Source of the DNA: Nipponacmea schrenckii
Lineage: Eukaryota; Mollusca; Gastropoda; Lottiidae
Direction of reading: 5' to 3'
Length of the DNA stretch: 64,000 bases
Assembly: GCA_030562195.1 (NCBI GenBank)
Contig: CM060202.1
Span: 11,656,001 to 11,720,000, forward strand
Part shown: positions 1-11,015 of the stretch, one piece after another
How the letters are laid out: each line of letters begins with the position of its first letter
Numbering within the stretch: position 1 is the stretch's first letter
Program-made: the position numbers and the translations under genes
The notes under the pieces: model-generated
Databases searched by the model: none
Seen by the model: only the letters and a program-made list of their open reading frames with translations
What the model was told of the DNA's origin: nothing

Positions 1-238
1 CACAGTGTCATGGAACATAATAGGTAAATTGTGTAGTTACACAGTAAATATCAAGCAGAATAAATCATTTCTGATTGTTAATACTCATTCTTAATTTTTT
101 TGGTAGCTTATCTCAAAATACCTAGAGCTGTGGAGTTTAGAAATACAAGGTTTGTATACCCACAAACATTAAGACCTTGTATTCTGACAGATTGAAATTG
201 AAGCACAAAGAAAAAGAAAATGTGTTGTTAAACCTTAC

Positions 239-3110
239 CAATATTGGCCCCAGACTCCCTGATCTTGTTCAAATAATGTTTCTGTTAATGGATTAATTAA
301 TATCAGACCAACAATATCACTAAAATGATAAACAATTTAAAATATATATTTGGCATCAAACTACAAACATGCCATTTCAATTGAATATTAATATTTATTG
401 ATCTATAAAAGTACATCTTGCTTTCATATGATTTTTAATGGATTTGCAAAAATTCATAAATCTCTTCAAACTGTGCTGAATATGCAAAAATTTTTTAGAC
501 TAAAATAAGATACATTCAAGGCTGGATATAATTTGAAAAGGAACAAAAAAAAAACACCTAAATTTACAATTGAACTCTTCCAATCACACCACTGCGGATT
601 AATATTGATAAAAAGGTATGAATCAGTGGAAGGATTCAATAGAGATTAAAAGGGTTTTAAATATATGACTGACACTCTATTATCCAGCCTTGTATAGACT
701 CTATTTCATACCTTTCATACATCTGTGTATAAAACTGTGCTACTGTAGCTCCCAGTTCAGCACCTACTATTATAAATGGTTTCGGTTGTTGACTACTACT
801 GGTTATTAATCTATTAAGATCGGCAGCCATTCTGAAAAATGTTACAGAACAATCCAAGTTAGATTTGAAATAAGACTTGATTGCTAAATTAGATTTTAAT
901 TTCTATAATGCCCCATTCACCAGAATTCTTCTTTTTAGTCCCACCAACTTACTTCCATAAAGGAAGAGATAATCAGGAACTGCTCAAACGGGTCCATAGG
1001 GTGGAATAGAAAAGTCATGAGGGGAATTGGAAAGGAAGAGGGGGAATTGGGGAATGACTAAAAAACAGAGAATGTACTTCGAACTATAGCATCGATTGAG
1101 ATAATCTTACTGTTGGTGATTGATCACCAATATGCTTTGTTTGAGACCCTAGACCCTCCTCAAGTGGCTTTGTGACTATGGAGCTTACCCTCTGCAGTCA
1201 CTAAACCACCAAAAGTTGGGGGGGGAATAGTTACTACACATTTCGCCATAGGGGGAATCTCATAAAAAGGTTGAGAAGCACTGAGAGAGTCAATTAAAAG
1301 CTTATAAACGTATGTCAAGTTACCTCTCAACTGTAAATGGCTGCCATTCTCTGGAGTTTGTTTCATTTGTTTGTGAACTGTTCTGTAAAAAAAACATCTG
1401 CTTCTTTTAAAATGATATTCAATCACACTATTTTAGGAAAATGAATGGGAAAACTTACTACAAGTACATCTGTACAAAGTACATCAAAATAAATTGCTTT
1501 ACTTCTTATTGTGTTTTGAAACTTACCAGTGAGGGTCTGTCACTAAAACCTAAACCAGCTCTATCATATACACATACCTAAAAACAATCAGAATATTGGT
1601 TATTGTTAGTTTCAGACGTAAATTGTGCCAACTTATTTTATACATATTTAATTATGTTATATAGACTGCTTGTCTAAATAACTGAATTTCATGAAAAAGT
1701 TCATATTATATAGAATGTGTACCTAAATAAAACGGTTCAACATTTCTAGTTACTAACACAACTATTACATGTATAGTTTAGTTTTTTCGTTTACCATTAC
1801 CTCTATTTTTCTGTGATATGTGTTATGTTTAACTGTATAGTTCTGATTTTATACCGCTACACCCCATTACTATATTAGATAAACTTACTTTAGCATGCTT
1901 GGAAACTTCTGGCCAAACCTTTGACCATACATCAGAAGTCATACCAGTTGGACTGTCTAAAATAACTGTGGAAAACCAAAATAAATTAGGAAAACAAAAA
2001 CATGAAGTGCATATTTTTCTAATCATAATTGCCATGTATTTTTAGAATATTAAATAATACATGAATTGTTTCTGAAGGCTTTGACTTTCTATCATTTTTA
2101 CTAATTGATATGTTATGCATTTTTTTCAATTTACCTGTTGGTGGACCATCTCCATGACATTTCATATATAAATTCTGTCCCCAACCAATATCATATAGTT
2201 CTCCTGTAAAAACAAAGATACAATCAAAAGTAAAAAACTGCTTCCTGCATTTGTCCTTAATGGCAAAACTGAACAAAACAATAATAAGAAAGATAATTAT
2301 TGAATATAATATTTTGTCCATGTCACCTATTACTGGCTATTAGCATTCACTATGAATTGAATAAGTCGTTTGTCCATGTCACCTATTAGCATTCACTATG
2401 AAATGAATAAGTCGTTTATCCATGTCACCTATTAGCATTCACTATGAAATGAATAGGTCAATTACAATCTACAATCAACCCTTCAAAATATTATATGGGG
2501 AAAACTGAAATACTTACCATCTGGCTTTAATTCTGTCTTTTCTTTCTGAAGTGAGGCATAATTCAAAAATGGTGGAACAATGACAAGAAGGAGAAGGTAT
2601 TTTAAACTGCCACAGAATCTTCTTAATAAGGTTGTTCCAGACTTGCTGTCTTGATTCTATAATAAAATATGTGTAAACAACTTCAGTTGACAAATGCTCA
2701 AATAGCTATCAAATACTGAAATAGAGACAGTGGTTTCGGTCTTCTTCACATAGCAGAAGACATATATAATAAGTTGCAATTAAAAAAGAATATAAAATAC
2801 AAAAATTACTATCTTTCCAAACATATTGGGGTTTGGATATCTAAAACCTCTGCACCTTTGGCAATGGGAAAATACACATTTAACAGAGCCTATTTTATTA
2901 GCTGACAACTGTACAAATAGCTATCATCTGACTGAGATGTACATTAAGAAAGTAGGCCTATGGTCCAGGAGGGTTTCTCGGATTAACCAATTCCTCGGCA
3001 GTGCCCTACATACTTCATAATTATACCTTTTTCAAGCTTTTGGAGACTGGTTGTCCAATGACATTTGGTTCAACTGAAGACCCGTTCATTTTTCTGTGCC
3101 TTGGTGCCAT
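239..3110 (-). CDS. Alpha/beta-hydrolase-fold membrane protein, 5' part of gene (eight exons, C-terminus outside window)
   Basis: Eight exons join in frame with GT/AG sites: 3027-3110, 2518-2656, 2135-2203, 1889-1965, 1527-1577, 1324-1382, 712-831 and 239-319, giving about 226 residues; the gene continues past position 1. The start is the ATG at 3110 (MAPRHRKMNGSS). Residues ~44-61 (SLKYLLLLVIVPPF) form one membrane segment, so this looks like a single-pass anchor with the hydrolase domain after it. The domain shows the strand/loop LYMKCHGDGPPTVILDSPTG (about 86-105) and the family block YDRAGLGFSDRP (about 127-138), both typical of alpha/beta hydrolases. The expected nucleophile elbow G-x-S-x-G reads GAELG (183-187), so the serine position is Glu185; changing Ser to Glu needs at least two base changes, so a single sequencing error does not explain it. 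The acid and histidine of a catalytic triad would lie outside the window. The substrate is unknown, and a non-catalytic role is possible. It is divergent with the palymitoyltransferase gene, 776 bp between start codons. Confidence 0.8.
2317..2460. repeat. Three-copy ~52-bp tandem repeat in hydrolase intron 2
   Basis: The phrase CACCTATTAGCATTCACTATG followed by AATGAATAAGTCGTT recurs three times at about 52-bp spacing; the first copy has a 10-bp insertion (ACTGGCTATT). It lies inside the intron between exons 2 and 3 and leaves the splice sites untouched. Confidence 0.85.
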
Positions 3111-3886
3111 TCTTCACCTGTTATATCAAAATTTATAAAAAAAATAAATATTATCTGTTTACAAAATTCCTAACCGGAAGCACGCTGTCATGGAAGACCT
3201 TTCACAGCTCCAACGTCAAAGATTTCCTGAAATAATCCGAATAGGTGACAGACTGGTTTGTTCATCGGGGAAAGTACTACATATTTGAATATCTTTGTAA
3301 ATACATTTGAAGAACTTTGGAAAATTATTACAACTGACCATTTTAAAACATTCAAGATTCAAACGACATTGGCATTGAATTTTTTCTCCCAATCCACAAA
3401 AAATAAAAACAAAATTTTCAACTGCAGACCATTATTTTGCCTCAAAATGCCTTCAGCTTCGGGTCCAAAGATATTTAAAAATTGGTAATTTACATCCAAA
3501 AACAGTAGACTACACAGTATGAGAAAATTATCGCCAAGAATTTCGGACTGAAATCTCCTATCTGTAGGCTAAACTTTTTCCTTTTTTTATTGGTTGTCAT
3601 TTTAGTCAACCCAAAGACAATCTAAAATCTTGATACTGTCTTGAAATTGCTATTTCAACTCATACAAATATATTGGCAAAATTCGTCTGGAGCGCGCGTT
3701 TGTGAAGTTTACACAACCTAACCGTTTATGATAATATATGATGAAGGGATACGTTACATAATGTGCAAAAGACTCTTTCCTATGAAATTCCATAACATAC
3801 AACAAAATCTTCGACACCGCCAACAAGGGAGATAACCGTAATGTCCTTGTAAAAACTATGGTGGAAAATAATTATTCTATTTCGAA
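3111..3886. promoter_or_regulatory. Divergent promoter region between hydrolase and palmitoyltransferase genes
   Basis: The two start codons face away from each other across 776 bp. There is no TATA box at a convincing distance from either. A short GC-richer patch (GGAGCGCGCGTTTGTG, near 3690) and an AAGGGAGATAAC word (3826-3837) are the only marks I see. Shared regulation is inferred from the arrangement alone. Confidence 0.4.
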
Positions 3887-6800
3887 ATGGTTGTATTTCG
3901 AGGTGATCCGTGTGGCGTAATATGTATTATGATAACGTACCTTGCTGTATTTTATGCAGATTATGTAGTTGTTAGACATTTGGTGCTCCCCTTTATGGCT
4001 GAAAGGTAATGTAATGAATTTTGAGTGCGAAGAAATTACATTATTTATTTCGCATAAACAAAAATTATATGATGGGCAATAAATAATCGTCTATTCAAAA
4101 TCAGCCACTTCACCGAACAACAAATATTAAATTTAAGAGCAAATTTACCTTATAAAGGCCTATAGAGTTAACCAATTGTCATTTGGTACAAGAATTTGAT
4201 ACAAAGTCAAATCTTATTAGTAAATTATATGATGTAGTGTTTTTAATTTTATATTCTAGTCTATGGGGAGCTGTGAATGTAGTTTTATTTAATATTATTG
4301 TATTTTTACTGACTGTATCACATCTAAGAGCTGTTTTATCTGATCCTGGTATCGTACCATTACCTACAACCAGCATAGACTTCTCTGATCATCATGCTGG
4401 GCAACCTCTTGTTAAAAATGTAAGTTTTATGCACATTGGCCTCTTTGCTTGCCATGCCACATAAGCAGTATAAAAATAATATAAAATAAAAATAAGCTCA
4501 CTGTAGGTTTTCAGATACTATGTCATGATTATTTTTGCCAGATTATTAAGAATGTTTACTTAGTGTTAAACGACATTTGAGTATATTGTGACATTCTGTG
4601 TAATTTGACATGCAAGTTACTCACAAGAAAAGTGAATACCAAAACTTATTCAATGATCTAATCTGTGGTCCTTTTCCTTAATAACAAAAACAGATCATAC
4701 TTCGCTGGATGGCATGAATCTTTGACAGTATCAGTATCATAGAAGTATTCCTTTTAAATCTTGTTTTATAGAAAGATGGATGGACAGTGTGTATAAAATG
4801 TGAAACATATCGACCACCCAGAGCTCATCACTGTAGAGTTTGTCGTCAGTGTATTAGAAGGATGGATCACCATTGTCCTTGGTAAATACAAATAAATGTG
4901 TCCTTGTATATAAAGACTCCCTGGAAGTAATATGTTCATAATATTTTGTGGTGTGAATAAGTTATTTTCAACACAAACATACACATGTGTTTGTGAATCT
5001 AGAGCACAGTTTGTCAGTATATCAGGAATTTGGTTTTGATTGTCAGAATTTTATACAAAGTGTATATTTATTAGTGATGGGAAATTGGTCAAAAATTAAC
5101 ATTTAAATTTCAGTGGATATCAGTTGAACATTACAGATAGATTTACAGATTATTAATCAGTTTATCAGTAATCAATAGATGATTGAAACTGAAAATTTCA
5201 TTGCATTTATACACTTTTAATACAGTTATACTTGTATTAAGCAAGTAGTCAAGGGTCAGGGCTCAAGATAGGTTGGCTACTGTACGTAGGTGACTAATGG
5301 CGATAATCATCCCATCACTACTTCTACTCTATTCTTTACTGATTGTCATTCTTTTCCAAAGTATTTTCAACATCCTATATAAACCATCTGATAGGAATAG
5401 TTGTGACAATAGTCTTAGTCCTTTTTATACGCCCACATGGAAATGTGGACGTATATTGCCGTCGCCCCTGTCCGTCCGTTCGTCGGTCCGTCCACATTTT
5501 TTGTATCCACGATAGAGGCTACAGTTTTTATCCGATCTTAATGAAACTTGGTATACATGTATATATTGATGATATCTCGGTCAAGTTCGAAAATGGAAAT
5601 TATCGCATGAACGGTTTTTGAGTTATTGCCCTTGACTTAGTAAAAACGCGTCAAATTTGGGTTGTATCCACAATAGAGGCTACAGTTTTTATCCGATCTT
5701 AATGAAACTTGGTATACATGTATATATTGATGATATCTCGGTCAAGTTCGAAAATGGAAATTTTCGCATGAACGGTTTTTGAGTTATTGCCCTTGACTTA
5801 GTAAAAACGCGTCAAATTTGGGTTGTATCCACAATAGAGGCTATAATTTTTATCCGATCTTAATGAAACTTGGTATACATGTATATATTGATGATATCTC
5901 ACTCAAGTTCGAAAATTGAAATTATCGAATGAACGGATTTTGAGTTATTGCCCTTGACTTAGTAAAAACGTGTCAAATTTGGGTTGTATTCACGATAGAA
6001 GCTATAGTTTTTATCCGATCTTAATGAAACTTGGTATACATGTATATATTGATGATATCTCGGCCAAGTTCGAAAATGGAAATTATCGCATGAACGTTTT
6101 TTGAGTTATTGCACTTGACTTAAACGCATCAAATTTGGGTTGTATCCACAATAGAGGCTACAGTTTTTATCCGATCTTAATGAAACTTGGTATACATGTA
6201 TATATTGATGATATCTCGGTCAAGTTCAAAAATGGTAATTTTCGCATGAACGGTTTTTGAGTTATTGCCCTTGACTTAGTAAAAACGCGTCAAATTTGGG
6301 TTGTATCCACAATAGAGGCTACAGTTTTTATCCGATCTTAATGAAACTTGGTATACATGTATATATTGATGATATCTCGGTCAAGTTCGTAAATTGAAAT
6401 TATCGAATGAACGGATTTTGAGTTATTGCCCTTGACTTAGTAAAAACACATCAAATTTGGGTTGTATCCACAATAGAGGCTACAGATTTTATGCGATCTT
6501 AATGAAACTTGGTATACATGTATATATTGATGATATCTCGGTCAAGTTCGAAAATGGAAATTTTCGCATGAACGGTTTTTGAGTTATTGCCCTTGACTTA
6601 GTAAAAACGCGTCAAATTTGGGTTGTATCCACAATAGACTATAGAGGCTATAGTTTTTATCCGATCTTAATGAAACTTGGTATACATGTATATATTGATG
6701 ATATCTCGGTCAAGTTCGAAAATTGAAATTATCGAATGAACGGATTTTGAGTTATTGCCCTTGACTTAGTAAAAACGTGTCAAATTTGGGTTGTATTCAC

Positions 6801-9800
6801 GATAGAAGCTACAGTTTTTATCCGATCTTAATGAAACTTGGTATACATGTATATATTGATGATATCTCGGCCAAGTTTGAAAATGGAAATTATCGCATGA
6901 ACGGTTTTTGAGTTATTGCACTTGACTTAGTAAAAACGGGTCAAATTTGGGTTGTATCCACAATAGAGGCTACAGTTTTTATCCGATCTTAATGAAACTT
7001 GGTATACATGTATATATTGATGATATCTCGGTCAAGTTCAAAATGGAAATTATCGCATGAACGGTTTTTGAGTTATTGCACTTGACTTAGTAAAAACGGG
7101 TCAAATTTGGGTTGTATCCACAATAGAGGCTACAGTTTTTATCCGATCTTAATGAAACTTGGTATACATGTATATATTGATGATATCTCGGTCAAATTCG
7201 AAAATGGAAATTATCGCATGAACGTTTTTTGAGTTATTGCACTTGACTTAGTAAAAACGCGTCAAATTTGGGTTGTATCCACAATAGAGGCTACAGTTTT
7301 TATCTGATCTTAATGAAACTTGGTATACATGTATATATTGATGATATCTCTGTAAAGTTCAAAAATGGAAATCATTGCATGAACAGATTGTGAGTTATTG
7401 CCTTGACTTAGTAAAAATGCGTTAAATTAGGGTTGTATCCATGATAGAGGCTACAGTTTTTATCCGATCTTAATGAAACTTGGTATACATGTATATATTG
7501 ATGATATCTCGGTCAAGTTCCAAAATGGAAATTATCGAATGAACAGATTTTGAGTTATTGCCCTTGACTTAGTAAAAACGCGTCAAATTTGGGTTATATC
7601 CACGATATAGGTCACAGTTTTTATCAGAAATTCAAATTTGACGATTTTTTGATGAATAGTTTATGAGTAATTGCCCTTGACTAAGTAAAATTGCGTAAAA
7701 ATTCATTTTCTGTAGACACTATAGAAGCTACAATTATCTATGGATTTTAATGAAACTTGGTATGAGCATTGGAATTGATAAGAGGGCGGTCAAGTTCGAT
7801 TTGGACGATTTTGCGATAAACAGTTTTGGAGTTATTGCCCTTGCCTCTATATTTGTTGTAGACAAAATAGAAGCTACAATTTTCAATGGATTTAAATGAA
7901 ACTTGGTGTGAGCATTAGAATTGATAAGACACAGTCAAGTTCGAATTTGATGATTTTTCGATGAACAGTTTTTTAGTTATTGCCCTTGACTTAGTAAGAT
8001 TGTGTCAAAATTTTTTTGTGGTTCAATAGAAGCTACAATTTTCAATGGATTTTGATGAAACTTGGTGTTTTTGAGATTTTGCCCTTGACTTCAATATCCA
8101 TTTAGTGAATGTTTTTGAGTCATTGCTCTATTTATTTTTCAAATGCTGCCAGTGGGCGTATGTTACCTTGCCTGGCAAGCTATCTTTTATATTAAGTGCA
8201 GATGTTTTCCATTGCAGGATTAATAATTGTGTTGGGGAATTTAACCAGAAGTTTTTCATCCAATTTCTCTTTTATGTTGGTCAGTATTTCCTTAGTATAG
8301 AAGTGTATATTTGTGGTTATAAGGCATATAGTAACTGTGACGACAGATATAGGGTGCAAATAGGCAGACCAACTAAATGCGGGAAAGCTGTCAAGTTTGA
8401 AATTCAAATTGTAGCAGTTTTGTGGAGTGCATAGGTTCCCACTAAAGAACATTTTCGAAAAATAGAATTGATTTAGTGCACCTTAAATTGTATTATATAT
8501 AAAGTTCCTCTATGAATTCATTTACCTTGGCTATTCATTTTCTAGGTTTATTAAGTTTGTATGCTTTTGGACTTGTGATAACATCTTGGGTTGTAGACCC
8601 TGAACCTAGAAGACATATTAAACATACAAAACTGTAAGTATTATTTATATTTTTATAATATAATATTCTTTGTAAATATTTCACTTTGTGTACCAATGAT
8701 TTAAGAAGTTCCCATAAGAAGTACACATCTTCTAAAGATTTAAATAGCAGTAAGTCATTTTAGGACTCAAACATGACTGGCAAATACGGATTGTGTAAGC
8801 TCTTTAGCCTTGTTGACTTGATTTTTAAAGCTAAAGATGAATAAGATTGATTAATAGTATTGTCATTTGAAGCTTAGCTCTGAAATCAACCATTCTATTG
8901 AATGTGAGTTCCATTTAAATAAGTCATGTTGCAGGTATCTATACGGTAGTTAAAATAACACCTGCAACAGTGTTAAACAATTGGCAAACCCTGCAGAGAG
9001 TCCACAAAGCTGAAATTTTTTATTTAATAAAAGATTATAATCCTATGTTGTATATATTTATAGTATACATTCAGTAATATTGATGATAGAGTGTATATTA
9101 TTTGGGTTGTTTGTGGTAGCTATAGGCTGTGATCAGGTATGTACTGTTGTTTATCAAACATGGTTCTATATTGTCAGATTAATAATCAAGCACAGGGATG
9201 TTCCAACTGTTTACATTAATTTCTGACATGATGTGGAAAATGTATTCAGAGTTTCAGTTACTATTATTATGCATTGAGGATGATCAAATTATACATTTTT
9301 ATGTTTTCATTTTAATGTACTTCAATATTTTTGTACTAACATATACAGAATAAAGAAACTGGAATAAAGACAAATCATATATTACTTCTTTGTCTGTCAT
9401 GTCATAACATACCTGTTAATTTGAATATTTTTATGCAAGACAGCTCATATTTCCTAGTTATTTCCTGACTGTTTTAGGTGTCCTCTATATTGAATGATGA
9501 AACATTAGTAGAACAGGTTAAAAGAGATGGACCAAAAAGGCAGAAGAAGTCCAAAATGGCTTTATTCCAGGAAGTCTTTGGAAGAGGTTGGTTTTTATTT
9601 TATAAATGTCTATGATTGTCAAAAAATGCCATTTGCTAGCCATGACAATAGTGCAATGAATTACAAGTTACTGGTTAAATTTTACAGGGTGTTGTCTCTC
9701 AAGTCTGATTTTCAGTTCTCAGTAGTTTTTTTTTCATAGTAATATTACTCTGCTCTCTGTAGATGTGAAAACCAGAAACCATGGGAATGAAGGAATGAAG

Positions 9801-11015
9801 CATTTCATGGGGTATAAAGATATACCTATAGTCGAGCAAAAAAAAATCTGAATCTCAATCAAAATCAATCAATTAACATCAGCAGTTCACTCTAGTAGAA
9901 TAAATAGAAGTAAATATGGACTTACTCTGTCCATAAATATCATCTTACTTTGTCCATTAATATCACCTTACTCTGTCCATTGATATCATCTTCCTCTGTC
10001 CATTAATATCATCTTAATCAGTCCATTAATATCATCTTCCTCTGTCCATTGATATCATCATACCCTGTCCATTAATATCATCTTACTCAGTCCATTAATA
10101 TCATCTTACTCAGTCCATTAATATCATCTTACTCAGTCTTTTAATATCATCTAACTCTAGGGCTGGGAATCGATTATGATTTTAATATCGATTATCGGCA
10201 AATAATCGGTGACGTGCACCGACCGATAATTGATTAATAATCGGTAGAATTTTCATGTCTATTTTAAGTAAGGGAGATAACCACATTCGAGTATCGTAAA
10301 CACAGTACATTTGAAAATGAAAGTAGCATATCCTCCCAGCAGATGGAGCTCTACACTGTTGTTATTTATAGGCCTATAGTTGTTATTGTGTCGTATTAAA
10401 AGTCGACAGCGGTATTATTTGGTAGGTTTTGTGATAGTATTGTTCATTCCATCTTGTAAACAGTTGTTTGAAAAAATTGATTGGATATAATTTATTGAAT
10501 CATGATAATCGATTATGGAATTTTAATATCATCTTACTCAGTCCATTAATATCATCTTCCTCTGTCCATTGATATTTCATCCCTACCCTGTCCATTAATA
10601 TCATCTAACTCTGTCCATTAATATCATCTTACTCAGTCTTTTAATATCATCTTACTCTGTCTTTAATATCATTTTACTCTGTCCATTAATATCATCTTCC
10701 TCCTGTCCATTTAAATCATCCTCTGTCCATTTAAATCATCTTCCTCTGTCCATTAATATCATCTTCCTCTGTCCATTTATACCATCTTCCTCTGTCCATT
10801 TAAATTATCTTCCTCTGTCCATTTAAATCATCAGTCCAATATGTTCAGTAGTGACCTATGGTCCTTGTATTATGATCATTATTGAACTAATTTACTTTCA
10901 AATTAATCTATACATGATAAACTTTGTTTCTCTTGCAGGTCAACCAATGTATTGGTTATGTCCCTTACAATTTAATCCAAACAACCGATCTTATTCATCT
11001 CAATATGAAGTGTAA
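3887..11015 (+). CDS. DHHC-type protein S-palmitoyltransferase (DNZ1 / ZDHHC3-7-like), complete, eight exons
   Basis: Transfers palmitate from acyl-CoA to cysteines of target proteins, usually at the Golgi. Exons: 3887-4005, 4260-4419, 4772-4881, 8218-8279, 8546-8633, 9064-9136, 9478-9586 and 10939-11015. All junctions are GT/AG and in phase; total 798 nt, 265 aa plus stop. In the N-terminal part are [24 protein letters not shown] (TM1, broken here by position ~10-30), TM2 at ~44-60 and the conserved DPG motif at 68-70 (SDPGIVPLP). The Cys-rich domain runs 97-135: C100, C103, H113, C114, C117, C120, then D125-H126-H127-C128-P-W, with C128 the acyl-accepting cysteine. TM3 is ~143-165 and TM4 ~181-202, followed by NDETLVEQ and the tail block [17 protein letters not shown]. 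Length fits the smaller members of this family (about 270-300 aa). The exon 2 start at 4260 rather than a longer upstream reading is chosen because TTCTAG|T gives an in-phase join and family-like spacing. Intron 3 is enlarged by a 2.7-kb repeat element. An ortholog of fly Dnz1 is my best guess; the exact ZDHHC number is not certain. Confidence 0.92.
5498..7640 (+). repeat. 161-bp tandem repeat array, about 13 copies
   Basis: The marker AATGAAACTTGGTATACATG recurs at 161-bp spacing (ATGAAAC at 5541, 5702, 5863 and onward). Each copy contains TATATTGATGATATCTCGGT, TTTTTGAGTTATTGCCCTTG and CGTCAAATTTGGGTTGTATC. Copies are very similar until about 7600; one copy (near 6110-6130) has a short deletion and one (near 6640) a short insertion. 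Confidence 0.95.
7641..8095 (+). repeat. Degenerate 3' copies of the 161-bp repeat
   Basis: Three weaker copies follow the main array. They keep AATGAAACTTGGT, GAGTTATTGCCCTTG and GATAGAAGCTACAATT-like words but carry many substitutions and deletions, so homogenisation seems to have stopped at the array edge. Confidence 0.8.
9921..10846 (+). repeat. 22-23-bp minisatellite in DHHC intron 7
   Basis: The unit is approximately CTCTGTCCATTAATATCATCTTA/C. It repeats about 10 times before an interruption at ~10157-10515 and about 14 times after it, with variants such as TTTAAATCATCTTCC. It lies 100 bp upstream of the last exon. Confidence 0.9.
10157..10515. mobile_element. Possible degraded DNA transposon/MITE inserted in the minisatellite
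   Basis: This unique block splits the minisatellite. It begins AGGGCTGGGAATCGATTATG and ends TGATAATCGATTATGG, so AATCGATTAT occurs in opposite orientation at both ends; several ATAATCGGT words lie near the left end (10193-10247). The AGGGCTGGG start resembles hAT-type ends, but no clean target duplication is visible and the right end lacks the matching terminus. Confidence 0.45.

Larger units (their letters stand above)
5427..8161. mobile_element. Pearl/BIV160-like non-autonomous element with terminal inverted repeats, inside DHHC intron 3
   Basis: The left end is ATACGCCCAC (5427-5436) and the right end is its exact inverse complement GTGGGCGTAT (8152-8161). The left end is itself a near-palindrome: ATACGCCCACAT, three bases, then ATGTGGACGTAT, differing at one of 12 positions. 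It is followed by a (GTCC)n-like stretch (5469-5495) and then the tandem array. It encodes no protein. Known molluscan elements with ~160-bp core tandem repeats (Pearl in oysters, BIV160 satellite) have a similar layout, but relationship is inferred, not searched. Confidence 0.75.

Noticed and set aside
2826..3020. Small plus-strand frame over the hydrolase first intron
   Set aside because: It overlaps intron 1 of a well-supported minus-strand gene and has no exon signals of its own.
4183..4259. Longer exon 2 for the palmitoyltransferase beginning near 4168
   Set aside because: The open frame continues upstream, but no acceptor joins exon 1 in phase there; TTCTAG at 4259 does, and gives family-like spacing between TM1 and TM2.
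5498..7640. CRISPR-like regular array
   Set aside because: The whole 161-bp unit repeats; there are no unique spacers, and the setting is an animal intron.
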